DNA of 64,000 bases from Hahella sp. KA22. GTDB taxonomy: Bacteria; Pseudomonadota; Gammaproteobacteria; Pseudomonadales; Oleiphilaceae. The notes beneath the pieces were generated by a model. That model searched no databases. It saw nothing but the letters and a program-made list of their open reading frames with translations, and had not been told where the DNA came from. The stretch is from positions 5,313,644 to 5,377,643 of the forward strand of contig NZ_CP035490.1 of NCBI RefSeq assembly GCF_004135205.1, written 5' to 3'. Below, piece by piece: positions 26,422 through 35,272 of the stretch. Position numbers and translations under genes: made by a program. Within the stretch, counting starts at the first letter, position 1, and each line of letters starts with the position of its first letter.

Positions 26422-27176
26422 TCAAGAGCTATATAACGTGACATTTTCAATATCAATCGTCGCAGACTCGACTGCGTCCATGCCTCCCACGCCAGTGCAA
26501 AGGCTGGGTATGGCGATATGCCTGATTTTGTTATCCGACTTCGCATTGTATCGGGCAAGCGTCAGTATTAATCCGGCAGACAAATAGCTTCCTTCTATTT
26601 GTCTGCAACGACAGGGCCTGCACAGGTCAGGCCCTGTCTCCCGCGGCTTGTCGCCGCGCAGGCGCGTCCATGCGCCTGGTGATTAACATGCCAATATCAT
26701 TGCCATGTTAATAACAAGCCGCGCATGGCCAGATAGGCGTTGAGTGTAGCGCTGACGTTACCGGGAATTCTCATAGTCGGGGCCAGGATCAGCACCGGAA
26801 ATTACTGCGTGCGCATATCCAACGCCAACCCAGCGCCGACGGGCAGCTCACCGAGGTATTCCTGACGAATCGCCGCACAGGCTTTTGTTTGCGCCTGGCC
26901 GTCATAAAAGTCGTCTATCGCTTTATCTAGACCGCCGCTCATTTCACCAAAACTGTTGCTGGGACTGACCAGCGCGTCGCACTTCAAATGTAAGATGTCG
27001 CCCTGCGCCACCTCAACTTGATCAACCTCAGAAAACGCAGCAGCCAATGCCTTCGCCGTCATTTCATCGTATCCACACAGATGAAACGCCACCGCTTGCG
27101 GATCTTTATTCCGCCCAAAAGGTTTTACTACTCGAGGCGACTTGCCAGAAACAGAAGCGATGATCGACTTAAACAT
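26422..27176 (-). pseudogene. macro-domain protein gene, broken by a nonsense codon and a 144-bp element
   Basis: The intact 5' part encodes 124 residues with 'VEVAQGDILHLKCDALVSPS' and 'NSFGEMSGGLDKAI', the ADP-ribose-binding core of macro domains. A TAA at 26802-26804 stops it where the family has an aromatic residue. The same frame then continues 'FPVLILAPTMRIPGNVSATL' and NAYLAMRGL up to 26714. There the hairpin element (26568-26711) intervenes. Beyond it the reading resumes in frame as 'RYNAKSDNKIRHIAIPSLCT' and GVGGMD, ending at TGA 26422. Removing the element plus one TA restores 'RGLLLTLARYN', the spacing expected for this fold. Macro domains bind ADP-ribose; the gene is now dead. Confidence 0.85.
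26566..26713 (+). mobile_element. 144-bp five-hairpin MITE-like element, copy 1, with flanking TA
   Basis: The element (26568-26711) begins TTAATCCGG and ends CATGTTAA, flanked on both sides by TA. It consists of five consecutive stem-loops: H1 CAGACAAATAG/CTATTTGTCTG (11-bp stem, 7-base loop), H2 GACAGGGCCTG/CAGGCCCTGTC (11 bp, 7 bases), H3 CGCGGC/GCCGCG (5-base loop), H4 CAGGCGC/GCGCCTG (6-base loop) and H5 TTAACATG/CATGTTAA with an inner CAAT/ATTG. It interrupts the macro-domain gene in frame, which shows that it inserted. It encodes no protein. Confidence 0.85.
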
Positions 27177-27239
27177 GTTTTGTTATTTGTTTTCCTTAGA
27201 AAAGTTTTTGGACGTTAGACATTAACTATCCTTCAAAAC

Positions 27240-27641
27240 CTAGCACGGAGTCCGACGATGGAAAGCAACGTATAAACGCTGTAAGGAAGGCAGGGTCACC
27301 GCCCAATAAAGAGCGGCTTTTTCGGGGGCAACCTGCCAGAACAGGTTCTCGATAAACGATACATCAATACAACGTTTGACCTCGTCATCGCCAACCATCA
27401 ATCCGTGTTTGATCAACTCAGCAACTGCAACGTAGTTATCCAAACCTGCGCCTTTGGCCATCTGTTGATTCAGCACGTTTGCGAAGCTTTCAAACCAAAG
27501 ATAGAGCAGTTCAGCGCTATCAGAGCCCCATAATCGTTTCTGCTCCATATCAGTGAGCGCCGCCAAGTCTGGAAAACGGCGTTTAATTTCCCGCTGTAAT
27601 TCATCAAGCTTCACGTAAGAGTTCACCTGCAATGCAATCAA
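27240..27641 (-). CDS. small protein of unknown function coupled to YbaK
   Basis: The 133-residue protein is soluble and helical, with no signal peptide. The C-terminal 'YWAVTLPSLQRLYVAFHRR' is its most distinctive part, and 'LYLWFESFANVLNQQ' suggests an amphipathic helix bundle. Its ATG overlaps the YbaK stop by four bases (ATGA), so the two are translated together. I do not recognise a family. A link to tRNA proofreading is possible only by position. Confidence 0.6.
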   Translation of the reverse strand: MIALQVNSYVKLDELQREIKRRFPDLAALTDMEQKRLWGSDSAELLYLWFESFANVLNQQMAKGAGLDNYVAVAELIKHGLMVGDDEVKRCIDVSFIENLFWQVAPEKAALYWAVTLPSLQRLYVAFHRRTPC

Positions 27642-28117
27642 TCTGAAACGCCAATCGCCGCGGCGACGCCGCCAGTGAGCGATAGCAAGTCTTGAGGAGC
27701 AAGTTCTATTTCCAGGCCCCGTTTTCCTGCGCTGACGAAGATGGTGGCGTAATTGAGAGAGCTGTCGTCAAGGACGGTAGGAAGGCGCTTTTTCTGGCCC
27801 AGAGGGCTGATGCCGCCGACAATGTATCCGGTGGCGCGCTCCGCTTCTTTTGGGTCCGCCATCTCTGCTTTTTTGGCGCCGAGCGCCTTCGCAACGGCTT
27901 TCAGGTCCAGCTTTCCGGAGACCGGCACTATTCCCACGGCGAGTTTTTGCGCGCCGCCAGTTAATGACACCAGCAGCGTCTTGAATACACGCTCAGCAGG
28001 CGCACCCATCGCCTGTGCGGCTTCCTCTCCGTAGGATTCAGAACGCGGATCGTGCGCGTATTCATGAACTTGGTAGGTTACCTTGGCCTTCTTGGCCTGA
28101 TTGATCGCCGGCGTCAT
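27638..28117 (-). CDS. ybaK: Cys-tRNA(Pro)/Cys-tRNA(Cys) deacylase YbaK
   Basis: The 159-residue protein matches YbaK/EbsC in length and motifs: 'YGEEAAQAMGAPAERVFKTL', 'KLAVGIVPVSGKLDLKAVAK', 'ATGYIVGGISPLGQKKRLPT' (the conserved G-x-x-S-P-x-G loop) and 'RGLEIELAPQDLLSLTGG'. It hydrolyses cysteine mischarged on tRNA(Pro) in the cytoplasm, acting with prolyl-tRNA synthetase. The invariant lysine expected in 'VFKTL' is present. It is followed by an overlapping gene of unknown function. Confidence 0.9.
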   Translation of the reverse strand: MTPAINQAKKAKVTYQVHEYAHDPRSESYGEEAAQAMGAPAERVFKTLLVSLTGGAQKLAVGIVPVSGKLDLKAVAKALGAKKAEMADPKEAERATGYIVGGISPLGQKKRLPTVLDDSSLNYATIFVSAGKRGLEIELAPQDLLSLTGGVAAAIGVSD

Positions 28118-28147
28118 CGGACTTCCTTTTACTGCATCGTAAGTGGT

Positions 28148-29278
28148 TTATGACTGGGTAGTTTCCACCATTTTCCGAAATCGTCCAAGCGCCGCCAGAA
28201 ACAAGGCCAATCCAATCGCCGTGATGGCGAGAAATTGAGGCCATACCGCGGAGAACCCGGCACCGCGATAGATGATCGCCTGCGCAAAACTGACGAAGTG
28301 TGTGGTCGGCGCCGCCAACATAATGTACTGCACGATATCCGGCATGCTTTCCCTCGGCGTGATGCCCCCGGACAACAACTGCATAGGCAGTATCACCAGA
28401 ATAATCAGCAGTCCCAGTTGCGGCATGGAACGTGCAACCGTGCCGAGGAAAATCCCCATGGATGTCGTGGAGAACAGATGCAGCGCCACGCCGATTAGAA
28501 ATAAGGGTATCGACCCTGCAATCGGCACATCCAACACTCCCTGAATCACCACATATAGTGACATGGCAGCCCCCAGTAGAACGACCAGACCATTAGACCA
28601 CACCTTCGCCGCCATGATTTCCAGTGGCGACAACGGCATCACCAGCAAATGCTCCAGAGTGCCGTGCTCTTTCTCTCGGATCAACGCAGCGCCGGTGAGA
28701 ATAATCGACAGCAGTGTGATCTGAGAAATAATCTCCATCACGCCACCGAACCAGTATCCCGTCAGATTAGGGTTAAACATGACGCGCACATTCTGCTCTA
28801 TCGGCAGCGCCGCATCATCACGGCGTCCGCTGACGAACTCGTTCACCTCCGCCGTCACGATACTGCGAATGTAGGTAGCGCCAATGAACGCCTGCGTCAT
28901 GGCGGTGGCGTCGATATTCACCTGTACATCCGCACTGCCTCCCGCCATCACATCCTTCTGAAAACCGGACGGAATAACCACCACAAAGGTGTAGCGCCCT
29001 TCATCCATTCCCGCGTCCACCTCTGCATAAGAGATCAACTCCGGCTCTTTGAAGTGCGGAGGGTAAAACGCATTCGCAATGCGTAAAGACAGTTGGCTCT
29101 GATCCTCATCCACGATTGCAAGCGGCGCGTTGCGCAGTTCCCGCGAGGCCGCCGTCGCGGCGCTGTACACAATGATCGTGAAGGCCGCCAGAACAAAAAT
29201 CAGCAACGCCCGATCATGCAGAAAGCTGCGAATCTCTTTCACTCCCAGGCGGCGAATATTGGCTAATCTGGTGCTCAT
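28148..29278 (-). CDS. ABC-2 type permease (YhhJ-like)
   Basis: The 376-residue protein has one N-terminal transmembrane helix (about 27-45), a large periplasmic loop (about 50-170) and five C-terminal helices, the ABC-2 permease layout of YhhJ/YbhS. 'GTLEHLLVMPLSPLEIMAAK' is the conserved cytoplasmic coupling motif (REKEHGTLE...P....E...AK). It starts one base after the stop of the RbbA-like gene and forms the last gene of an HlyD / ATPase-permease / permease exporter operon. The substrate is unknown; such systems export drugs or other amphiphiles. Confidence 0.85.
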   Translation of the reverse strand: MSTRLANIRRLGVKEIRSFLHDRALLIFVLAAFTIIVYSAATAASRELRNAPLAIVDEDQSQLSLRIANAFYPPHFKEPELISYAEVDAGMDEGRYTFVVVIPSGFQKDVMAGGSADVQVNIDATAMTQAFIGATYIRSIVTAEVNEFVSGRRDDAALPIEQNVRVMFNPNLTGYWFGGVMEIISQITLLSIILTGAALIREKEHGTLEHLLVMPLSPLEIMAAKVWSNGLVVLLGAAMSLYVVIQGVLDVPIAGSIPLFLIGVALHLFSTTSMGIFLGTVARSMPQLGLLIILVILPMQLLSGGITPRESMPDIVQYIMLAAPTTHFVSFAQAIIYRGAGFSAVWPQFLAITAIGLALFLAALGRFRKMVETTQS

Positions 29279-29279
29279 A

Positions 29280-32030
29280 TCAACGCCCCTGCTTTTTCAG
29301 AGTTAATACCGACAGCACAGTAACCACCGGAATGAAGGCGGCGAGAATCAGGAAATAGCGGTACAGATCCGCAAACTCCAGCGCCTTGGTGAAGGTTCCC
29401 CGACTGATAATCAGAAAGTAAGTAGTTGGATACAGACTGCCGATCCAGGCTCCAGCCCCTTCCAGGGAGGACACCGGGTCCGTCATACCGGAAAACTGCA
29501 CCGCAGGAACCAGTGTGGCCAACGCCGTCCCCGCCAACGCGGCAATCTGGGTCCGGGTGAATGATGACACCAGCAATCCCAACCCTGTCGTCGCGGTGAC
29601 ATACAACAGCGCCGCAACGCTTAGCGCAGCGAAGCTACCTTTGATGGGCACATCGAAGAAAAAAACCGACTGCGCCACCAGTAACAAAAAGCTGATCATA
29701 CTGACAAGAATGTATGGCGCCTGCTTGCCCAGCAGAAACTCCAACCGCGTCACCGGCGTGACATACAGATTGACGATGGAGCCCAGCTCCTTCTCCCGCA
29801 CCACCGCCAGCGCCATCAAGATGGCGGGGATGAAAATCAGCAGCATGGGTATCACCGCGGGAACCATGGCGTAGATGCTGCGGAAATCCTGGTTGTATCG
29901 ATAACGCATTTCCAAATTGACTGGAGACAACGCGGGCGCCGAACCCAATGATCGTATGGCGAGATCGCCAAGGTAAGCGTAGTGGGCGGCGGACAAATAT
30001 CCTTTGATCGTCTCGCCCCGGAACGGCATGGCGCCATCCAGCCATACCGCCACGCCTGTCTGCCGTCCGCGGCGTATGTCGCGCCCGTACCCAGAAGGGA
30101 TTTCCACCACGAAGCTGAGTTCGCCGCTGCGCATGCGACGATCCACATCCTCATAGGTAGACGCCTGCGGCTGCTGAATGAAATAGCGCGATCCCGCCAG
30201 ATACTGAACGTAGTCACGGCTTTCCGGCGTTTGATCCTGATCGTAGACGGCGAACGCCAGATCCTCTACATCCAGACTGACGCCGTATCCCAGTACGAAC
30301 ATCAAGATCACCGAACCTAAGAGCGCGAACGTCAGGCGAATCGGATCTCGTAAAAACTCCAGCGATTCCCGGTGCGCATAGGCCAACATTCGGCGCATAT
30401 TGAAGCCTCGCGCCATGGCCGGCTTGGAGCGCTCGGGGGACGGGCTCTCTATCGTAGAAGATTCATCGCCAGCGTTGTTTTCAGCGCCCTGCCCCTCGCT
30501 GGCGGCTTCAGTCAGGCAACTGACGAACGCTTCTTCAAAGCTCTCCGCTTGACGTTGCGCCACAATATTTTGAGGTGTGTCGCAGGCCAATACTTTACCG
30601 GCGTGCATCAACGAAACACGGTCACAGCGCTCGCCTTCATTCATGAAGTGAGTGGAAATAAATATGGTCACCCCATCCTGGCGGGAAAGCTGAATAAGAT
30701 GCTCCCAGAACCGATCCCTCGCCACCGGGTCCACGCCGGAGGTGGGCTCATCCAGAATAAGAATTTTCGGCTTGTGGACGACCGCCACCGCCAGCGAAAG
30801 ACGCTGCCGAATCCCCAGGGGCAGAGATTCCGCAAATTCATTTTCATATGCCTGCAGATCAAACCCGCTCAACAGTTCCTGGGTTCGCGTTTCCGACTGG
30901 CGGGCATCCAGCCCAAATATACGCGCGTGCAGCATAAGGTTTTGGCGCACGGTCAACTCAGCGTAGAGTGAAAACGACTGCGACATGTACCCCACGTTTC
31001 TCTTCGCTGACAGGTCGTTCGACGCCATTTCAGCGCCAAACAGTCGCACGACGCCAGTAGTGGGTGGAGACAACCCGGTGAGCATCTTCATCGTGGTGGT
31101 TTTACCGCAGCCGTTAGAGCCGATAAAACCGAAGATTTCTCCCTGACGAATACTGAAACTCACATGATCTACCGCCGTGAAATCGCCAAAGCGTTTAACC
31201 AGCCCTTCCGCTTCGATGGCGGGGGTCGACGAACGCTCCCGCCAGGGGGAGATCGTCAGCTCACGATGTCCCTTGCGGCTTTCTTCCGGCAGCAAGCGGA
31301 TAAACGCCTCATCGAGATTTCCCGCCCCGGTTCGCGTCTTCAATTCCATTGGCGTTCCCGTCGCCAGAATGCGCCCCTTATCCATCGCCACCAGCCAGTC
31401 AAAACGCTCCGCTTCATCCATGTAGGCTGTGGATACCAGCACGCTCATGCGACCAGCGTCGCCCCGCAGCTCATCAATCAATCGCCAGAACTGGCGACGG
31501 GACAATGGGTCAACGCCGGTGGTCGGCTCATCCAGAATCAGCAAGTCCGGGTCATGAATCAGGGCGCAGCACAGACCCAGCTTTTGTTTCATGCCGCCGG
31601 AAAGCTTACCCGCCGGCCGCTCGCGAAATCGGCTAAGACCCGTGCTGCGCAACAAAGTATTGATACGATGATGACGCTCCCTTTTATCCAGACCAAACAG
31701 GCGACCAAAGAAGTCCACGTTCTCGAAAACAGAGAGAGAAAAGTACAGGTTTTTCCCAAGCCCTTGCGGCATATAAGCGATGCGGGGGGACAATTCATCG
31801 CGCACATTATCGTCGCTGATGTCGCCGCCCAATACGCTCACTGAGCCGCACTGAATGCGCGCGGCCCCGGAGATCAGATTCAACAGACTGGACTTGCCGA
31901 CGCCATCGGGACCAATGATCCCGGCGATGACGCCGGCGGGAATATTCAGGCTCAGCGTTTGTAGCGCGATAAGGTCGCCGTATCTATGTTCGAGCCCATT
32001 GATTTCGACAACCGGCGCAGCTGAACTCAC
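29280..32030 (-). CDS. fused double-ATPase ABC-2 transporter, RbbA/YhiH-like
   Basis: The 916-residue protein contains two nucleotide-binding domains and a C-terminal ABC-2 membrane domain. NBD1 (about 1-235) has Walker A 'GPDGVGKSS', signature '[11 protein letters not shown]' and Walker B '[13 protein letters not shown]'. NBD2 (about 275-500) has '[10 protein letters not shown]', a divergent signature '[11 protein letters not shown]' and '[13 protein letters not shown]'. The membrane part (about 545-916) carries '[20 protein letters not shown]'. This architecture is that of RbbA/YhiH. E. coli RbbA associates with ribosomes, but with an HlyD partner upstream an exporter role is more likely here. 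Its ATG overlaps the adaptor stop by four bases. Confidence 0.9.
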   Translation of the reverse strand: MSSAAPVVEINGLEHRYGDLIALQTLSLNIPAGVIAGIIGPDGVGKSSLLNLISGAARIQCGSVSVLGGDISDDNVRDELSPRIAYMPQGLGKNLYFSLSVFENVDFFGRLFGLDKRERHHRINTLLRSTGLSRFRERPAGKLSGGMKQKLGLCCALIHDPDLLILDEPTTGVDPLSRRQFWRLIDELRGDAGRMSVLVSTAYMDEAERFDWLVAMDKGRILATGTPMELKTRTGAGNLDEAFIRLLPEESRKGHRELTISPWRERSSTPAIEAEGLVKRFGDFTAVDHVSFSIRQGEIFGFIGSNGCGKTTTMKMLTGLSPPTTGVVRLFGAEMASNDLSAKRNVGYMSQSFSLYAELTVRQNLMLHARIFGLDARQSETRTQELLSGFDLQAYENEFAESLPLGIRQRLSLAVAVVHKPKILILDEPTSGVDPVARDRFWEHLIQLSRQDGVTIFISTHFMNEGERCDRVSLMHAGKVLACDTPQNIVAQRQAESFEEAFVSCLTEAASEGQGAENNAGDESSTIESPSPERSKPAMARGFNMRRMLAYAHRESLEFLRDPIRLTFALLGSVILMFVLGYGVSLDVEDLAFAVYDQDQTPESRDYVQYLAGSRYFIQQPQASTYEDVDRRMRSGELSFVVEIPSGYGRDIRRGRQTGVAVWLDGAMPFRGETIKGYLSAAHYAYLGDLAIRSLGSAPALSPVNLEMRYRYNQDFRSIYAMVPAVIPMLLIFIPAILMALAVVREKELGSIVNLYVTPVTRLEFLLGKQAPYILVSMISFLLLVAQSVFFFDVPIKGSFAALSVAALLYVTATTGLGLLVSSFTRTQIAALAGTALATLVPAVQFSGMTDPVSSLEGAGAWIGSLYPTTYFLIISRGTFTKALEFADLYRYFLILAAFIPVVTVLSVLTLKKQGR

Positions 32031-33025
32031 TGCAGCCTCACTTGCAGGTCATCCGGCCAGTCGGCGGCGTCTTCCAGTTTCACAAAAGCCACGCCGGTAA
32101 CCCCGGTTTTGACTTTTTCCTGATGCGCTTTCAGCAAGTCAGGATCAATTTTCACTTTCACCCGGAACATCAGTTTCTCACGCTCCGTCTGCGTCTCCAC
32201 CTGCTTGGGCGTGAATTGCGCTCGGGGCGCCACATAAGAAACCCTGGCGGGAATACGCAAGTCCGGCAAGGCGTCGACCACTACTCGCGCATCCGCGCCT
32301 ACTGACAACACGCCAGCCTGATACGTAGGAAGAAAAATCGTCATGTAGACGTCGGTCAGGTCCAACAACGCCAGCACCTTGCCGCCAGAACCCAGCACCT
32401 CTCCCGGTTCCGCCAACCGATAGAGCACCCGGGCGTCGATAGGCGCTTTCAACTCGGATTCGGCGATATTAGCGTGCAGGCGCTCAATGGCCGCTTGCGC
32501 AGCTTCAATCGCCGCCTGTGCTTCCACCACCTTAATGCGGGCGGCCTTCAGTGCGGCTTCAGCCCGGAGCTTGGAGGTCTTGTCCAGGTCCAGTTTCTCT
32601 GCAGAGACGTGGCCTTTCTGACTCAACTGAGTAGAACGAGTCAGCTCCTTTTCCGCAAAGCTCAACTCACTTTCATATTGATCCACCACCGCTTCCGCGT
32701 ACTTGGCGGATTCCTGCACCTGCCGCAGCGTAGCCTGGGCCTGACGCAACTCCGCCTGCAGATCGTCCACATTGATGCGCGCCAGCACTTGCCCGGCTTT
32801 CACCATTTCCCCCTCTTCCACCAGGACTTCCTCAACCCGTCCCGGCAGCTTTGTCGCGACATCAATCTCCTGCGCTTCCAGACGCCCATTTCCCCGGGCG
32901 ATGGAGTCCGGTAGACTGTCCGGCTGGTAGGCCATGTAGGCGAATCCGGCCGCCGCCAGCAATAGCGCCGGAACCAGAAACCTGATCCATTTTTTCTGCG
33001 ATTCGCGCTGCAATTCGCTGTTCAT
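32027..33025 (-). CDS. HlyD-family membrane-fusion (adaptor) protein, YhiI-like
   Basis: The 332-residue protein has one N-terminal transmembrane helix (about 14-31). A split lipoyl/biotinyl domain ('[20 protein letters not shown]' ... '[20 protein letters not shown]') surrounds a long alpha-helical hairpin (about 85-190, Gln/Glu/Ala-rich). A beta-barrel end has '[20 protein letters not shown]'-type sequence. It bridges the inner-membrane ABC transporter to an outer-membrane channel. GGAGGAG five bases upstream fixes the ATG at 33025. First gene of the exporter operon. Confidence 0.9.
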   Translation of the reverse strand: MNSELQRESQKKWIRFLVPALLLAAAGFAYMAYQPDSLPDSIARGNGRLEAQEIDVATKLPGRVEEVLVEEGEMVKAGQVLARINVDDLQAELRQAQATLRQVQESAKYAEAVVDQYESELSFAEKELTRSTQLSQKGHVSAEKLDLDKTSKLRAEAALKAARIKVVEAQAAIEAAQAAIERLHANIAESELKAPIDARVLYRLAEPGEVLGSGGKVLALLDLTDVYMTIFLPTYQAGVLSVGADARVVVDALPDLRIPARVSYVAPRAQFTPKQVETQTEREKLMFRVKVKIDPDLLKAHQEKVKTGVTGVAFVKLEDAADWPDDLQVRLQ

Positions 33026-33182
33026 TTCTCCTCCTCCCTCGTACAAATTCGAAAACGAAAGGAACAATAAAGAAAAATGATCGCGACAACGCTGACGAGC
33101 GTCAAATCCGATTCGCAAAGGCGCTTAGTTATCAGAAACTTAACGAACGGCGGCGTCTATCCGCCATCCCGGAGACTTGGAC

Positions 33183-33485
33183 ATGATCAGACATTTTGTA
33201 TTCGTGAAGTTTAAAGACAGCCTATCCGAGGCGGATGTGGCGGCAATGGTCGAGCGTTTCGCCAAGATGGCGGAAGAAATGGACGAAGTCGCCGCATTTG
33301 AATACGGCCCCAACAATAGTCCAGAGGGACTGACCAAAGGCCTGGAGCATTGCTTCAATCTGTCCTTCGCCACTATCGCGGACCGCGACGCCTATCTTCC
33401 TCACCCCAAGCATGAAGCGTTCAAAGAGGTTTTCGTTCCAACCATCGCTGATGTCATGGTGTTCGATTACGAAGTGGCGGAATAA
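33183..33485 (+). CDS. Dabb (stress-responsive alpha/beta barrel) domain protein
   Basis: The 100-residue protein has the typical Dabb pattern: 'MIRHFVFVKFKDSLSEADVA', 'CFNLSFATIADRDAYLPHPK' and 'HEAFKEVFVPTIADVMVFDY'. Such domains dimerise into small barrels and are found in stress proteins and in some polyketide cyclases. GGAG nine bases before the ATG at 33183 sets the start. It is a single gene, convergent with the HD-domain gene. Confidence 0.85.
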   Translation: MIRHFVFVKFKDSLSEADVAAMVERFAKMAEEMDEVAAFEYGPNNSPEGLTKGLEHCFNLSFATIADRDAYLPHPKHEAFKEVFVPTIADVMVFDYEVAE

Positions 33486-33496
33486 CGCACGAAAGC

Positions 33497-33539
33497 TCCC
33501 GAGACCAACCTGAAGATATCGCCAGGGTTTGTCTCGGGA
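33497..33539. terminator. long inverted repeat between convergent genes
   Basis: TCCCGAGAC and GTCTCGGGA enclose 25 bases that can extend the stem (AACCTG with CAGGGTT, one bulge). It lies between the stops of the Dabb and HD genes. The position suggests bidirectional termination, though T-tracts are short. Confidence 0.5.
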
Positions 33540-33553
33540 CTATGGTTACCCCT

Positions 33554-34141
33554 TTACTTAGCCAGCCCTTTCCCTGAGCCTTGCGCTTTCTCCAGCGTCT
33601 CCTGATCGACAATTTCCCGTAATTGCTGAATAAATGGGTCTATATTCGCGTACTTTTTGCCGTATTCCAGGTTGAACGCGTAATCGAAATCCTGAGGGTT
33701 TTTCCCCTGGTTGTGCTGCAGGATAGTTTCCATCTTATCCAGGGCTTTGGCGACTTTAGCCTCAATGGACTGCATCTGGTCATAATCATCCCACAGCGCC
33801 AGAATTTCCTGTTGCTGCGCCTTGGGCAGCGGCGTCAGTAACTGCTGTAGATCTTTGCGCTCCTCAATGGATTTATCGACATCCGGCGACTGTTCCGTCG
33901 CGGGAATATCGCCACTGATGGCCTCTCCCAGATCGTGAATAAGGCATATTTTCAACAGCCTGGCGAAGTCCAGCTCCGGCAGTGCCTTTTCAAACACCAT
34001 CGCCATCAGACAAAGGCGCCAGGTATGTTCCGCGGTGCTTTCTTTACGGCCCGCAGAAGTCCAGGCGGAGCGGATGACGTTCTTAAGCTGCTCCGCCCCT
34101 CTTAAAAATTCCAATATTCCATGAATGTCGGATTGCAGCAT
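33554..34141 (-). CDS. HD-domain hydrolase, YfbR/HDDC2-like
   Basis: The 195-residue protein carries metal ligands in HD order: 'STAEHTWRLCLMAM' (His), 'LLKICLIHDLGEAISGDIPA' (His-Asp) and a later Asp in 'AKALDKMETILQ'. The D-L-G-E-x-x-x-G-D-I-P-A motif is diagnostic for the YfbR/HDDC2 5'-deoxynucleotidase group, which removes phosphate from deoxynucleoside monophosphates. AAGGAG precedes the ATG. It is a single gene. Confidence 0.85.
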   Translation of the reverse strand: MLQSDIHGILEFLRGAEQLKNVIRSAWTSAGRKESTAEHTWRLCLMAMVFEKALPELDFARLLKICLIHDLGEAISGDIPATEQSPDVDKSIEERKDLQQLLTPLPKAQQQEILALWDDYDQMQSIEAKVAKALDKMETILQHNQGKNPQDFDYAFNLEYGKKYANIDPFIQQLREIVDQETLEKAQGSGKGLAK

Positions 34142-34236
34142 TCGTCTTCTCCTTCTGCTGTTAATACTTCAAATATCGCGGCTACGCTGGTTCTGTCATT
34201 GCAGACATATCGTTGATTTGCCCGCCCTGCATTAGT

Positions 34237-34953
34237 TTAGTTGCCGCAATCAAGCTCAATGGGCTTCCAGGACGGCGGCGTCTGCATGGAGTCTGGATAG
34301 CCGCCGTTGGAATTACGAATCGCCGAGTAATATTGTCCCTTATAGCTCACCAAGTCGGATACGTAGTAGGACTGCGCAAAACTCCAGGGTTTGATATCCG
34401 CGCATTTCGGTCCATCGGATTCAGGCTCAGGGCTCAACAGGTTTTTAATTTGCGAGATCAGACTCTCTTTCTCACGCCAGTCATCTGAACCAACATCTTC
34501 CACTTGCGCTTCAACAGGCTGCTCAACCGACGAGGTTTCCGTCACTGTCGATGCGCCGCCTTCTATCCCGCCATCGGCCTCGTCACGCCCATCTACGTTC
34601 GCAGCAGCCGCTTGCGCGTCTATAGGACGTGTGTGTTCAGAAGGGGCCGACGGATGACTTGGAGCCTGCTTCTTGGCAGACTCATCATCGCTGGCTTTCA
34701 GGATCGCTTCACAAGGCGGCAGATCCAGTTTCTCCCAGGTAAACCCAATCCCTGGCTGCATGCCTGAATGGCGCATCCGTGATCGATACCAGACGCCCTC
34801 ATAAAAAGTCAGGTCACCTGCTTCATAGTTCTTGCTGGAAAACCACTTAATGACGTTGCTATCGCAAGAGACCATGTTGTCTTCCGCCGCCGCCAGGGAG
34901 GAAATTAAGGCGAGCGCCATAGCGGCGCTCCGAATCGTTTTTGCAGTTTTCAT
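34237..34953 (-). CDS. secreted protein with two CBM5/12-like (chitin-binding) modules
   Basis: The 238-residue protein has a signal peptide starting at the ATG at 34953 (MKTAKTIRSAAMALALISSL...). Two copies of an aromatic carbohydrate-binding pattern follow. The first is 'WFSSKNYEAGDLTFYEGVWY', closed by 'GFTWEKLDLPPCE'. The second is 'WSFAQSYYVSDLVSYKGQYY', closed by 'PPSWKPIELDC'. Between them is a low-complexity Ala/Glu/Val/Ser linker of about 90 residues. The W-x-Y-x-x-x-D-x-V-x-Y-x-G-x-x-Y pattern is that of chitin/cellulose-binding CBM5/12 modules. There is no catalytic domain. It may bind chitin or cell-surface polysaccharide. Confidence 0.65.
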   Translation of the reverse strand: MKTAKTIRSAAMALALISSLAAAEDNMVSCDSNVIKWFSSKNYEAGDLTFYEGVWYRSRMRHSGMQPGIGFTWEKLDLPPCEAILKASDDESAKKQAPSHPSAPSEHTRPIDAQAAAANVDGRDEADGGIEGGASTVTETSSVEQPVEAQVEDVGSDDWREKESLISQIKNLLSPEPESDGPKCADIKPWSFAQSYYVSDLVSYKGQYYSAIRNSNGGYPDSMQTPPSWKPIELDCGN

Positions 34954-35272
34954 AAACGCCTTAAAATCTGGAGCGTAGAACGAAATAGTACTCAAGCCCG
35001 TTCCACGCTGAGCTTTATTGATACTGAATGATTGGCCACATCATACAGAAAAAAGAACAGCAAAAGCCTCCTCCCGTGAAGCGCAGAATAAAAATATTTC
35101 CTGTTGATCAAAAACTAACTAGAATCCCACTCCCGGCTTAATTAACGCCGTTAATCTCAACTCTTACGCCCGCTCGGATACCAGGCGCCTTCTTTCGTGC
35201 ATTCAACATTATTGCGCGTATTCAGAGGTTAGTTTCCTCGAGGGATAGTTTTACACAGGAGTAATACAGAAC
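34954..35272. other. divergent intergenic region
   Basis: This 319-base gap is AT-richer than its surroundings and lies between divergent genes for two exported proteins. The only structured site seen is the palindrome at 35141-35155. No gene or RNA is apparent. Confidence 0.4.
35141..35155. promoter_or_regulatory. palindrome, possible operator
   Basis: ATTAACG-C-CGTTAAT is a perfect 15-base palindrome, 118 bases before the lipoprotein start and 188 bases from the divergent gene. It would suit a dimeric regulator. No cognate protein can be named. Confidence 0.3.

Noticed and set aside
26399-26587. 62-codon plus-strand open frame
   Set aside because: It runs into the hairpin element and is antisense to the 3' half of the macro-domain pseudogene.
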